Assembly (NCBI GenBank): GCA_002189035.1
Contig: CM007991.1
Coordinates: forward strand, 2,046,001-2,110,000
Direction: 5' to 3'
DNA length: 64,000 nt
Source of the DNA: Utricularia gibba
Taxonomy: Eukaryota; Streptophyta; Magnoliopsida; Lamiales; Lentibulariaceae
In this document: positions 12,060 to 29,215 of the stretch, piece by piece
How the letters are laid out: each line of letters opens with the position of its first letter
Numbering within the stretch: position 1 is the stretch's first letter
Program-made: the position numbers and the translations under genes
The notes under the pieces: generated by a model
The model's database searches: none
The model's input: only the letters and a program-made list of their open reading frames with translations
Told to the model about the DNA's origin: nothing

Positions 12060-12581
12060 GATGAGATGGACACTGTCACTCTGCTTGCTGTCTACCTTCT
12101 GGAAGGGTCTGTCATGTTTGTGCTCCATTCTTTTTTTCATGATGATGTTTTGTCCTAATGTTCTCTTATTTAGTTGCAAAGAAGTATTTTTATGAAAGGT
12201 TTCAAAATTTCTATTTTTTTACATAACTCTTTGGATGCAGATTTGTAACATAAAAACTTTTCAGGTTTTGAGATGAGCAATTAAGTGAAATGGTAATCTT
12301 TCAAAATAGTAAATATTCAAAAACAGGCCTAATCTACTGCATCACTACTACGGGCCTACGGCCTGAAAGGGCCCATAAAAGGTGAAATTGTTGGGTCATG
12401 TAACGAGACTGGGCCGGAGCAACCTAAGCCCAGCCTGCGGCCACGTGTACGTTGTCACTGTATCACGTGGAATTGCCTCAGCGGTGTCCGGTGTGCTGTA
12501 TTTCAGACTGAACTCCCGGCAACGCCTTGGTTCTAGAGCTTCGAATTCGAATTTTTCTGTAACCAGGAGACCTGCAGGAAA
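12060..12581 (+). other. Intergenic: LRR 3' UTR and promoter of the GCR2-like gene
   Basis: The first ~200 bp are T-rich 3' UTR. From about 12340 there is a GGGCCTACGGCC...GGGCCCATAAAAGG segment with TGGGCC-type (site II/TCP) elements, then TGGGCC near 12412 and AGCCCA near 12427. Two G-boxes follow. This looks like a compact promoter directly before the start codon at 12582. Confidence 0.5.
12442..12469 (+). promoter_or_regulatory. Twin G-box (CACGTG) pair upstream of the GCR2-like gene
   Basis: CACGTG occurs at 12442-12447 (CCACGTGTAC, ABRE-like) and at 12464-12469 (TCACGTGG). The centres are 22 bp apart, about two helical turns, 113-140 bp before the start codon. G-box/ABRE elements bind bZIP and bHLH factors; function here is inferred. 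Confidence 0.55.
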
Positions 12582-14557
12582 ATGGGCGATCGCTGTTTCG
12601 TCAACGGGATGCTTGATTACACTGCGGAAACGCAGACACCGGATTCTGATACAATCGCCGGCGCTGATTCACTAACCAAGCTTCTCCACCTCCCTTTCAA
12701 GACCATATCGCAGAGGCTCATGAAATTTGGTTTAGACATCAAAGATGCAGTTGCGCATACCCTTTTACCTATAATCCAAGATGCCTTTTTTTTTTATAGT
12801 GGAATTTTTCAATTCACTTCAAAGACAATGGACAGGTAGTGAAGGAGACGTGGCTTCGCAGAGGTGGGATGGTCGACGATTATACCATGTATACTGGCGC
12901 TATGGGGACTGCTTACTTGCTTTTCAAAGCGTATCAAGTTGGTGGGAATAAGAATGATCTCGCACTTTGCTCTGATACCATCAAAGCCTGTGACTCTGCT
13001 TCTCGCCGTTCTAGGTATTTTTTACTCATTGCTTTGTCTATGGACGAGGCTATGTTGCGATCTTTCCTTCCTAGTATAGAAGAAACGATCATTCATGTTC
13101 TCATTTTGCCCCATTGAAGTTTGTATGCAATGATTTTCTCTATGAATACGCGCTCCCATTCTTTTCCTCCAGTATATTTTTTATCACATAGATCATTATC
13201 TTCCTTAAAGCTGAAATTTAACTGCAGACAAGTGTCTTTTATATGTGGAAGGGCTGGTGTATGTGCTCTTGGTGCTGTTGTAGCGCACCACAGTGGTGAC
13301 AAACAATTATGCCAGCATTACTTGGCACAGTTTAATGATGTAAGGACAATCTAAGGCCAATCCAGATTGTCCATTTTAGTAATTCATACTTCATAAACGA
13401 GTCATTGCTTTATATTGTCTTCAGATTAAGCTTCCCAAGGATCTTCCGGATGAACTCTTGTATGGTAGAGCAGGGTTCCTGTGGGCATGTTCTTTCTTGA
13501 ACAAGAATATTGGTGAAAACACCATCTCTTCAGTGAAAATGGTATCCTTCATTTCTACTGCAGTGTTCGGATCTCTTTAACATATTCTCATTTTTGGTTC
13601 TTGCAAATGTTCCGCAGTCTCCACTATTAGTGTTTCTCTTTATTTTCCGTTTGCCGACCTAAAAATAAAAATCTTTTGAATCATGTGAGGTTCTTAGATT
13701 GTTTTTAAACATGTTCCTACTAAATGCCAATAGGTGAGGGAAAATCGTTCTTGTTCTGCACCTTGTACCATTTTTTCAGTATTCTTGTTATTCCACTGTT
13801 GGTGGCTGCTTATTATTTTATATGATTGAAATGCAGAGGTCTGTGGTTGATGAGATGATGCGATCTGGTAGGGAACTGGGCAGCAGACGATGCCCTTTAA
13901 TGTTTGAATGGCATGGAACGAAATACTGGGGAGCAGCCCATGGGCTTGCTGGAATACTTAATGTTTTAATGGAAATGGACCTGAATCCAGATGAGGTAAA
14001 GCATGTTAAGGATGTACTTAGTTACATGATCAAACACCGATTCTCAGGCGGAAACTACCCATCCAGCGAAGGAAGGGAAACTGACAGGCTTGTTCATTGG
14101 TGTCATGGCGCTCCTGGCGTTGCTCTTACTTTGGTGAAAGCTGCAAAGGTAGGTGGTGGAGTACTTTTGCTAGTTTTCCAAATACCAGATTTCAAGGAGC
14201 CTGATGTCATCTGTCCAGGTTTTTGGTAGTGAGGAGTTTCTCAATGCTGCAGTTGATGCAGCAGAAGTTGTTTGGGAACGAGGATTACTCAAACGAGTTG
14301 GGATTTGCCATGGAATCAGTGGCAATGCCTATGTCTTTCTCTCGTTGTATCAGTTAACCAGCAAACCAGAGTTCCTATACCGAGCCAAAGCATTCTCATG
14401 CTTCCTTCTCGATCGCTCTCAGAAACTGATAGCGGAGGGTGTAATGCATGGAGGTGATCGACCGCACTCTCTCTTCGAAGGAATTGGTGGAATGTCATAT
14501 CTGTTTCTGGACATGGCAGATCCTTCTCAGGCTAGATTTCCAGCCTACCAACTGTAG
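12582..14557 (+). CDS. GCR2: LanC-like protein of the GCR2/LANCL family
   Basis: Plant LanC-like proteins resemble lantibiotic cyclases and animal LANCL glutathione-adding enzymes. Arabidopsis GCR2 was once proposed as an ABA receptor, a claim that is disputed. Six exons (12582-12749, 12836-13014, 13228-13339, 13425-13541, 13837-14148, 14219-14557) join cleanly into 408 residues, the family length. The zinc-site motifs are intact: WCHGAPGVAL (Cys) and GICHGISGN (Cys-His), together with the LanC repeats GTAYLLF, FICGRAGVCALGAV, YWGAAHGLAGILNV, HGGDRPHSLFEGIGGMSYLF. There is no transmembrane segment, which argues against a classical GPCR. It stands head to tail after the LRR gene and converges with the WD40 gene downstream. 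Confidence 0.95.
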
Positions 14558-14887
14558 TCCTTGGGGAGAATGATACCCTCGAATACCAGGTATATAGCTT
14601 CTGTAGATTAGGCCTTTTACCATGTAATAAAGCTGCTTTCTGACTTGACAACATAGCGTAGTTGTTCTAGTCTTCTGATGAAGAAAGGTGCACAAGACTT
14701 TGTTGGACCACAATCCAAACTGAAACATAAACAGATTTCCTGTTGAAATCAACAAAGAATTCTACATTAGAAGGAAAGGCCTTTACTTTACACTTGCGGA
14801 AAAAACACAGTGCATCTTTCTGATACATGTATACAACAACAAAATCAACGTTCCTTTACAAGTGTCCATATGGTGAGGTGTGTATCC
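14558..14887. other. Convergent 3' ends of the GCR2-like (+) and WD40 (-) genes
   Basis: About 330 bp lie between two stop codons facing each other. It presumably holds both 3' UTRs. No coding sequence or repeat is evident. Confidence 0.5.
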
Positions 14888-17800
14888 CTAAATGCGAACA
14901 GGCAACCCAAAATTCTGGAAGGCCTTGAGTTCACCTCTAAGTCCAGCCGTGACGATGACCATACCCCATGCCGATCTGTTGGAGATGTCCACACCGCGGT
15001 TCTTGGCATTGGAAACCAGTTTCTCCTCTGGCCATGTAGCAGATGTTCTATCAAACAGGCAGCCGTTCGGTGCGGGAGCTAATCCTACCGGCAGCAGCAA
15101 ACCTCCACCAACATTCACTGGGCTGTTTGTGCACCCAGATTCCAAGGGGAACCGTGCTCATTATCTTCAATCACCATATTCCTGTGATGCGATTCTGTTG
15201 ATGCTAACGGTGGCATCGGTTTGGAATTCAGACAACGGCAAGGAGATATTCCAGGCCATGGAATCGCCACCGAAACATCTTGGCAATGGAACACTTCGTA
15301 TGATCGTGTGACTCCAACTTTGGTGCTTCTATTTGGTTGAGACTCAACCTCATGTCTCCAAATGTAAACGTATGAATCTTCACTGGCAGATATCACGTAT
15401 TTTCCATTAGATGTAACTGAGGCTGAGATTTGGCTGTTGGTATTTCGAAACCCTGCTCAAGTTACAGAAATCACACGAATTACTCAATAAACATGAACCA
15501 CATGTTTTAAAAGTAGAAAGAAAAATGCAGGACAATGCATCACTTCCTGCCCTCAAAAAGAAAAGTGCCTATAAAGCATCAGCCTCTATGGTTATCATGT
15601 TAGCAACTGAAGTGAGCACCTAAAGCATATTTATTCGTCTGACAGGATAAGGAAGACAAGAACCAGTGGCATGTGAAGAGAAAATGAATGAGCTTCCTAA
15701 ACCTAGGGAATGGAGCAAGTGACTTTAGGTGTAATCCCCCATGCATAACCAAACAGCTCTGCCCCACTGTGGGAAAAGGCATTGACAGTCATGGAACGTA
15801 CACATGCTAAAAAATGAAGAAGGATCGGAAGCATGAAATTAAATAGAACAACATCACCAGTGAATGAAGACGGTAAATATCGAGGGCAGAAACAGAATCA
15901 GTGTACCTTTAAACTTGTGAACAAGATCAACACCATCTATGACTCGGATTCGGGAATCTGCAGAAGTGATGATAACTTCTGAAGTACTTCGGGGAGAGAA
16001 CTGAAAAATGGGAAGGGAAGCACATCACAGAGAGCTTTTCCAGCTTTTCAATATGAGATGAAAAGGCTTACCTTGAAACCTGTTATCTTCTTTTGATGTG
16101 ATCTCTTCTTCTTATTTTGCAAATTGACTTGGCTTTTATGCAGTAATTTGTTCTCTGGAAAAACGTTGCATTCATGAGTTATCTTACAGATGAAGACTGG
16201 CTTTTTCCAAAAAATTAAGTGACAGTTGCCACCTGATATGTTGTACAACCGACAGCTGCCCTTGTAAGAACCAACCAGAGCACCCTGAAACCATAAACAT
16301 GGGCATGTGCTTGAGAAATAATTTCAAATTAAAAATGCTGATGCAATACGTTCTACGACATGCAATCCATGCCTGACCTGCCCATCTGGTGTGTAGCAAG
16401 CTGCAGTAACCATTTCGTGCAAATCACTCCAATCAACAACTTGGTGATCTGGAATGCTCCAAATCCGGACCTTAGCATCTATGGATCCACTGATAAAGTA
16501 TCTGTCATCGACTGGATTGAACTGGATGCAGGTTACTGAGTCATGGAAATCCAGAATACTGATTAATGGAAGAACCACAATTTATATCACGTAAACACCA
16601 GTATTCTGATTTAAAACCGAGGGCAAGGTTAGATAGGAGCATTAAACACAGAAATCCTCTGCTAGATTCTCTTTTAGGATTAGTTAATGTTGGGAAAAAT
16701 TTACCATATTTTCTTCTATCCGAAGCAAACATGGCATATAATTGGATAAACTATGATATGCATCTTAAGGAAATACATGTCGAAAAATTTCATCTCAATG
16801 TAGCCAAAGGATAAAAACAATGAATACATAGATTCCAGCAGTTTCTATGTACTTCTTCTTAAAGTGCATTCATGGCAACATGAAGGTCAAAAAGGACCAG
16901 CACCATAAATCAATCCGGCAAACTAGTAAAGAAAACAAGAAAATAGAGCTCCTAGATTTAGAAGGGATTATGGAATTCCAAAAAACCTCAAACTATGAAT
17001 GCAAAAAATGAATACTGTAGTAAGTTACCATAGTCATTGTGCGAAAAAATCTTTAGGCAAGACCTGCTGGATAAATCCCAAAGGCGCACCGTTTTGTCCA
17101 TTGAAGATGAAAGAAGTTGCTGAACGTGATAAAGCGTGAGAAAATTAGCTCAACGAAAAACAATGCAAATGCAAAATGAAAAGAAACAAAAAAATTTCCA
17201 ATTATGAGAGAAGTGACTGCAGATAAGCCACGTGATGTTTTTTCATAACTTGAGAAAATGAGGACTACTGAAAATCCAGCCACTTGGTAACATAATCGAG
17301 CATTATAGCTCTTGGAAATTAAGATCAAAAGTTTCAGTCTATCCACTAAAAATATATTTTCTGAATCTGGATTTCCACTAATATTCCAGTGAACAGAGTA
17401 GGTTTTTAGGAAATCAACATCAAGAAAATGATGAAAGATCCATGGGAAGAAAATTTCTACCAACCTGAGACTTGGACCATGAGAGATCCAAGACATCATT
17501 CGAATGCCCCTCTAATGAGCACATAGGTTTGTCCGATAAGGCAAAAACAGTCTCAGGAACCATAATCTGTTCTGGGCTCACAGTTTTTCTACTGAAGGAC
17601 GACCTACCTCTTCTCTTCTTCTCAGAACGGCCATCTAAACTCGGAGACATACAAGATGGTTCAGGTGATCCATTAGCAAAAAACAGAACTTGAAGATTTC
17701 CATCTTCAAATTTATCTGAAAGGAGATCTTCTTTCCTGTCTGCTTCCATAACCTGCCATACATGAATCACACGGTCTTCGCCTGCACTGGCCAAGTACTT

Positions 17801-19063
17801 TCCATCCAAACTAAACTGAATAGCCCAGATTGAACCATTGTGAGCCTGTATCTCTTGGATCTTAAATAAGGAAGTAAGATCTTTAACAGATTTCCCGTAT
17901 TGCCTGACACGAACTCTTTCAGTTCCATGACACGAAACATCCTGGCTGTCGTCCGTGGCAGAGCTCGATCTCCGGCCACCCTTCTCCGAGGATGTGTCCC
18001 TCTCGTCACCACTACGTCTCTCTTTATGCCCTGTAACAGAAATTGCAGCATTTTTTATGCTTTTCAGCCAACTTGAGCGCTTCTTCAGCTTAGTCGCACT
18101 CGCAAAGGTACTAATAGGGTTTGAAACCAAGCCTTCAATGCTTCCATCCTCGACCTTTTGTCTCCTCATCAACTCCTGTACTATGGGTGAAGTCCCAACA
18201 CACATCTCGGATGAAAACTCCTCCATTGTCAACTGACGGCCAGTTTCGACTTCCTTAATTTTTTCCCAGCTCCCGTCTTCCCTGAATTTATTCACCACAA
18301 ACTCCTTGCCATTATCAAGATTTTTTATGATACACACTTCATCTGTATGTTCCAGCCCATGGCACTCTACATCACGATCCATAGCAATTAGGTCACCAAA
18401 GATGACACCATCTTTATTATCAGACCCAATCTTAGGAAATTTATCAAAGGAAACAGAACTGCGATCTGGCGATCGATTTCCACTTCTTGATGCCTCCTCA
18501 GAACAGGCGCTTCCTCTAAAAAATCTCCTCCCGTCATCATTTTCTTCCTTGCCAACCCCACAAGCAATGGAGCAAGTGAAGCAAATCTCGGAATACTGCT
18601 TACAGGCACAGTCCCCATGTGACCTCGATCTGGCAATCCCAGATGGTCGCCCACTGCGATTACTTCTAAAGCGACAACCTTTAACGCAACCGCTGGTGTT
18701 CTCCCACGCGTTTTCATCATCAGGCACAGCATTTCGAATCAAATGATTCGTAGAAAAGCGCAGAGGAGATCGGGGGTGGAGTAATGAAGGATCACGAGCA
18801 AGACCCATCTGACATAAAAGGCGGATCCTCCGCTGCTCCACCGACGACGGCTGTGAGGTCCAAATATCGTAGTTTTGCGAGACACCCCGAGGGAATCTAG
18901 GAACGTAAACATGGTAATCCGTGCTACAGTTAGAACTGGCATCGTAGTCTTCTTCCGGGTCCGAGGCAGAGCAAGAGCAAGAAGCGGAGGACAGGAGGCG
19001 GTCCAAGGAGTCATGGAAGCGCTCCTCGTCGTCGTCCTCCTCCTCTTCCCCTGCTTTGCTCAT
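14888..19063 (-). CDS. WDR44-like WD40-repeat protein, one apparent C-terminal frameshift
   Basis: Plant relatives (AT3G15470/AT5G24320 type) resemble animal WDR44, a Rab11-binding protein, but the plant function is not settled. Exons: 19063-17465, 17119-17029, 16535-16378, 16284-16233, 16154-16072, 16000-15907, 15452-14888. The first ~400 residues are acidic and serine-rich ([21 protein letters not shown]). WD40 repeats start near residue 400 ([52 protein letters not shown]) and run to [12 protein letters not shown]. The tail carries [11 protein letters not shown] and ends [10 protein letters not shown], as in relatives. Exon lengths sum to 2642 nt, one short of 881 codons. The reading frame must change between 15118 and 15157, where GGGG (15146-15149) and CCC (15134-15136) runs lie. 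Intron 4 (16232-16155) is only 78 nt, free of stops and divisible by three. Confidence 0.88.
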
Positions 19064-20404
19064 CGTCACGCAACCCTAGCAGAGCTGAGGTTCCATCCCC
19101 GCCGCAAAGGGCGACCTCCTCAAGGCACCAAAAATTGAGGGTACCCAACTCTTGGCCGTAAATAAATAAAAAGGCGTCGGTATAGAGCCAGCGAAAGTGG
19201 GCAAACAAACACGGTAGGAGAATAAAGTGATGGTGAGAGCGAAGACGACGAGCCAGGAAACGAGAAATTGCGCGCCCAGAACCCTTGTCGTCGAGCGCGC
19301 GGGAGGGATGCCGTCGTCGTACGGGTGGGTGGATTGCAAGTGAGACCGCGCGAGAGCCGCGGGCTAAGCGCAACGCTTTTAAATAGTAAATTCTGGTATA
19401 TTTATATATTTAACGCGATGATTTTTTTAATATATATATTATAATATTCCACTCGGATCACGCTATATGCATCTTGTTGAGTGAAGGACGTGTTCTGGGG
19501 CAGTACAGGACCAGGACTAGGAGTAGGACGGGCATTCAAGAGACGCCCAAAAATATTGTTGACTCTGAATTAATAATATATTCCTCTCCCGGTTCCGCAT
19601 CTATTTATTTACTCCCGCCCAGCAACAACACAGATGCGTTGCGTTGCGATGCGCGGCCCCAACACACAGAAAACGAAACCCCTCCAACCCTCGGACCCAG
19701 AGATGGATGGTTTCCTCTCTTTGTGTGTGTTGGATGTTAAAGAGAATTAGTGACTGCTGCTACTTACTTGGTGATGGTGGATGATTCTGGTGATTTTAAA
19801 CCCTGATGTGAACCCAACCTGCTATCAAAACGGTTAGGTGGCTGGAGGGTGGCTTCAATTCAATTGATGATTCATGGTACTGGTGGATGATGCCTGTCAT
19901 CCCAATGTACTGCGGCTGGGGGCGTCCTGGATGCTGGTGGGATTGGAGTGGAGGATCACGCACCTGTTTGCTGTGGGACGGGGCGCGGCGCCTGATAATT
20001 CATTATGTAATGAGATGATGAGACCAAACAAGTAAGAAATTAATAAAGTAATGTGGTGAGCTTGGGGGGCCAGACTAGCACATGCCTGATCCGGTTATCT
20101 CTCCCCGTTGCTTGATGCTCCTGATATCCTCCTAATCAACGACCCCGCAGCAGCCTTATCCTGAAAGCCTCTGCCCAAAACCCAAGTTGGCACCACACAA
20201 CGGCACTAAAAGCAATAGTAGAGGAGAGCAGTTAACATGGTGAGTAATGATGGTGGATGGTGCACCTCCCTGATGGGTCTAGAGGCAGCATTTATTTGGA
20301 GACGCATGTGTTCGAATCCACAAATGAAACAATCAAGTGAACCAACCAACGCAGCCAGCGAGAATGGTGACAAGCAAGCCGAGCTACATGCACATTCAGT
20401 CTTT
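19064..20404. other. Intergenic: promoter of the WD40 gene and 3' flank of the DUF1218 gene
   Basis: The part next to 19063 is GC-rich with CG-dense sequence up to ~19370, probably 5' UTR and core promoter. An AT-rich stretch (TATATATTTAA-type, 19380-19450) follows. From 19700 to 20400 there are GATGATG- and TGGTGG-rich sequences. A GTTCGAATCC motif at about 20311 resembles a Pol III B box but no complete SINE or tRNA could be built. No gene is supported. Confidence 0.45.
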
Positions 20405-21513
20405 TTACTTGTAGGCGGCCATCCCAACTCCGGCTTCTCTTCCTACACCTGGTGTGTTACTTGCCCTGGACTTGGAATAGTTGATGTAGTAAAACTCGGA
20501 GGTTATCAAGGTGAACACCACGAACGCCCCTCCCGCAGCAAATATTCCTTTCCTCACCGTCTCACATGATGGTGGATTTCTGAAAATCATGGAGGTGAAC
20601 CTTGTGTGGTATGCATTCTTCACCGAACCCGCGAGCAGGCATATCTCCGCGATGAGGAATGTTACCCTGTGTCAGAGGCAGGATATTAAGTCCATTCATG
20701 CCTGATGCTTCCCATAAGAAAAATAGAGCAGCAGAAATATTACCAGCAAAAGATAAAAAGAAAGGCAGCACAGGTCCTTGAGCCTCCAGGCCTTAGAGCA
20801 GATCCACAGCACAAGCATTTGGTTGCTGTAACAATGACAATTTGACTTGATAGGAGTAAAAGAAACGCCCCAACCCCATAGCCAGTTGCAATATCAGAGT
20901 CATAGACGCAGTAGTAGTAGTTCCCCTGACTGTCCTTTGTCGATGTGCCCTGTCAAACAAGTCCACGCATACATCAACATGCCAACAAAGGCTACACTGT
21001 GGTTGCATTGCTGGCACATGCATTAACCACTATGCTAACAAGTTTTCATATTGTAAAGATACTAAATGGTTGACAAGAACATCCACTTCTGTACACAGAA
21101 TAAGTTCCACATCACTCCAAGTTAGAAATAGTTCAGCAAGTCCACACACCTAAGTCAAATAAGCTAAAAAAACTATTTCAAATCTAACGCGCATTCCAAA
21201 TCGGCAGTTTTAGCCGATGAATCCAAAGACTTCTCCTGTAACAGGAATAGGAAAAGCAAGTAAAAAAGCAATGCGGAATCCACAAGAGACTTCTCCTTTA
21301 ACAGAAACAGAAACACGAAGTACAAAGGCAACACGGAATCCATCGGCTCTCCTTCTGATGAAAGCGTTTATCAACATTTCGAACTACGAGAAAGAAAAAA
21401 AAAACATAGCAAGAATGCCTTACAATGCTTCTTCTCTGCTCGGCGGCAACGGCTAAGCCGAAGGCAGCGAGATCGAGAACGAAGACAAAAATCACCAGGA
21501 GCTTAGAGGCCAT
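20405..21513 (-). CDS. DUF1218 (MWL1-like) four-span membrane protein
   Basis: DUF1218 proteins are plant-specific membrane proteins; some (MWL1/MWL2) affect secondary-wall lignin, but the biochemical activity is unknown. Three exons (21513-21424, 20949-20744, 20666-20405) join without a break into 185 residues. The N terminus MASKLLVIFVFVLDLAAFGL is the first hydrophobic segment or signal anchor. Three more spans follow: ATGYGVGAFLLLSSQIVIVT-type, CAAFLFIFCWVTFLIAEICL-type and GGAFVVFTLITSEFYYI. Conserved features include NYYYCVYDSDIA, the Cys-rich KCLCCG turn and the NAYHTRF loop. It keeps the family size. The C-terminal tail is short and polar. It lies upstream of the WD40 gene in the same orientation, an order I recall from Arabidopsis (AT3G15470-AT3G15480). 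Confidence 0.93.
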
Positions 21514-21797
21514 CACTCGCCGCCGCAGATCTGGAAGTTCGTCCAGCAACACTGTCGGTGACTGCAGTTTTGTCACTAGCCAAACAGCTGAGAGCAACGA
21601 CTGGCGTTTTGAAGTTGCAATTTTCCATTTATTTACAAATGGAATATTCTTTTTCCATAGTAACCGTTTTTTACCACATCAATATAATAAATTGTCCTTA
21701 ATGCCCCTCTTCAATTTTTAATGGGGAATTCTTTTCTAAATTTTAACTATAATTAATCACTATAAAAAACAACTATTTATGTTACAGCAGCCTTCAA

Positions 21798-24206
<2,409 letters not shown>

Positions 24207-24907
24207 ATTCAAAACCTTACTCAACGCTTGAGCACCATATCCAATTCCAATGTATATATTAGAGAAGGCAACTGAAATCCTACCTAGCCCGCGGTTGGTA
24301 GAGACATAAGCTACCCAATCAGGCGTCCGCTTTTCCTGGGCACGTCAGCTCCAAGAAGGCAACGGGAAGTTGTGGCGAATGCAAATCCAAGAATATTATG
24401 CTATTCAACAAACCCGCGCTCGCCATTTGAAAAAATGATAAAAAAACAAATTAATAATAATGATAAGAATATGACTATTATTATTGAAAAGGATGGTCTA
24501 TGCTTGCGGCATTTACTTATAATTAATGGGCACTAATCGTTCATTACACGCATTTTTAGAAAAACACATCATCCAGGGTGGGCCCTTGAGTCAAGCGTGT
24601 GGGTGGCCTCGATATTTGATTGATGTTGTGGGTTTCATTTACCAACCCAGTTTTGTTGAAGCTGGGTCCCACACGTGATTCGAACCAATCGTCATATTTT
24701 ACAAATCTACTGTTGGGCTGATAATTTGGATGCCCTTCTTCGATTCTAATTTCTTGTGAGGAGGAATGAAACAGCTGCGAGTGGGTGCCACGTCCTCCCC
24801 TGTTGCGACGACACGCGTCACGAGGAGGCCATCCATCCTCGCCCAATAAGACAGCAGTGGGTGCAGTCGGGAATGGCGCTGCCTCCGAACCAAACAAGGG
24901 AAGGAGA
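24207..24907. promoter_or_regulatory. Shared divergent promoter region of the two beta-glucosidase genes
   Basis: The 700 bp between the two start codons includes an AT-rich core (24420-24540), a CACGTG-containing ACACGTGATT near 24671 and a CACGTC near 24342. No gene is present. Because the two genes are head to head, elements here could serve both; this is inference. Confidence 0.45.
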
Positions 24908-27271
<2,364 letters not shown>

Positions 27272-27336
27272 GTAAAACAAGAGATACTGACCGTCCAAAA
27301 GAATCAGGTACTGGATCTTTTTCCTTCTTTCCTGAA

Positions 27337-27385
27337 TAATATCATCGGGGATTCGAACCTCGGACCTCTCCGCAAAATCATCAGA
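27337..27385 (-). repeat. SINE-like (tRNA-derived) fragment with a B-box, copy 1
   Basis: Read on the minus strand the segment gives TTTTGCGGAGAGGTCCGAGG followed by TTCGAATCCCCG. GGTTCGAATCC matches a Pol III B box and tRNA T-arm. The surrounding sequence resembles the B-box end of plant tRNA-derived SINEs. No complete A-box or tail could be defined. Confidence 0.4.
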
Positions 27386-29215
27386 CAGAGTTTTTGGCCA
27401 TCACAAAAGCTCGGAATAAGAATTCAACATTCACGATCTATTTCACGCCGATCGACTCCATGTTAGCCTGCAATCTGCATATAGATTTCGCCTTCTCGTA
27501 TAACAACAACGACCACGTTTACACGAACGCATTCGAATCGGTCTGCGATTCGTTCGTCGCCGCCTTGTCCAAATCCGGATCCCGAGATCTACCTATAGAG
27601 AAGGCGGAGCACGATGAAGCGACCTGCCAATACAGACCTGGAACTTCCATCGCGATCTGCATCATCATCGATTCACAACCCGTGCCCGCCAGAACTGGCA
27701 CGAAACATACCGAATTCAGATAAAATCGACAATTAAATTACACCCGGCCTGGGCCTCTCAGGGCCCAACCTGAGAATAAATTGGGTTCGGACCGCCCCGT
27801 CATCCAATGTATCATTAAAATTGCTACAAAAAAGATAGAAATTAATAAAATCAATTTCCATTGAAATAAATATCCCGAGGTGGAATACACTGGCATCATG
27901 AAAAGAGCCACGAAATGTAGCATTGGTAACATGCGCATGTGCTCGTTAGCGGAGGCATATCATGTGACGATATTATTTGCACGTCGCATAATGGTACAAT
28001 TATTCGCACGCGTTTGGATATATTTGTCACAAACAACATTATTATAGAGATCTATCTATCTAATCATATCTTATTTTTCACTGTGAAATATCAAAATTAG
28101 ATCATAAATGTCACATTCTCTTTCATTTAAACACTTATATATCGCATCATTGTCATGTGCCGGACTTGATTTTAAATTAAGGTTCTATAACAACAGTCCT
28201 AATTGAGATTTCCAGCTTTGAAAATATAAAAAAAGAATTAAAATGGGAATGTACAGAGAATCGAGAAGCATGTGATTGGGTGGGGGCACGTGCGTCTCTT
28301 GGTCCACTTAAATGCTGACAAATATATAATTGACCTAATGACATTCATAACTAAGTAACTAACACAACATATGACTCTTGGTCCACACACTTGATAATAT
28401 CAAATATGGCAACAATATCGTATTTGTTTACTATTTCTGAAAATCTATTGTCCTTCTCTCTCAAATAGAAAATATTATAAACATTTTTTTTTATCAAAAC
28501 GGATAATAATAGTTATATTATTTCACATGGTAAATAAATAATTTATTATTGGATCAAACTGTAAATAAAATTTAAAAATATGATAAATGTACAAAACCCG
28601 GATTATATAAATGATTAAAAAAATTAAATACTTTTCCAGTAAAGACTTATTTATTTATTTTTTAAAGAAAAAATTACATATAATGAATTTAAAATAAAAT
28701 ATTAAACATGCTAAATCTTAATGGTTGGGCGTGGTGGATGAGGTATGCCTGCCTGCCTATGTATTGAAGTCCACCACATTTAAATTTGTGATATGAAATG
28801 GGGTACACGTTGACCTTCTCGTGAATGCATTGATGCCTGCACATTAATGCACCTGAAGAAATATAAATAAATATACAGAAAAAAAGAGAATTAAGGTGAT
28901 AGTGACAATAGGAAAAAAAAAAAGAAGAAGAAGAAGAAACAAGTCTGTTTGAAACAGTTTTAATTTCTGAAAAAATATATTTAATTCAGAATTATTTTTT
29001 ATTATTTTTAAGAAATTGGTGTATATTTTATTATAATTAATGTTGGAGAAGCCTAATTTATATCATCAACTTTTGTTAGTGAGACAGAAACTTGATTACT
29101 GATTTAAAAATTAAAACCGCGCATTAAATGCAGACAGGAAATTGATTACTGATTTTTTTTTGTTAAAAGAGTATTTATTTTGTTGATAGGTACCAGAAAA
29201 TTGATTGAAAAATAA

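Noticed and set aside
12582-14557. Seven-transmembrane GPCR identity for the GCR2-like protein
   Set aside because: No membrane helices are present and LanC zinc motifs are; this agrees with the family being LanC-like.
17420-17499. Extension of the first WD40 exon past 17465 and the minus-strand frame at 17053-17499
   Set aside because: GT at 17464 splices to the exon at 17119, which restores the WD repeat; the longer frames are intron.
20300-20325. tRNA or complete SINE at a GTTCGAATCC motif
   Set aside because: No acceptor or anticodon stem and no A-box could be found around it.
27394-27723. 109-residue plus-strand open frame
   Set aside because: Its start is TTG, it overlaps the SINE-like fragment, and it matches no family I recognise.
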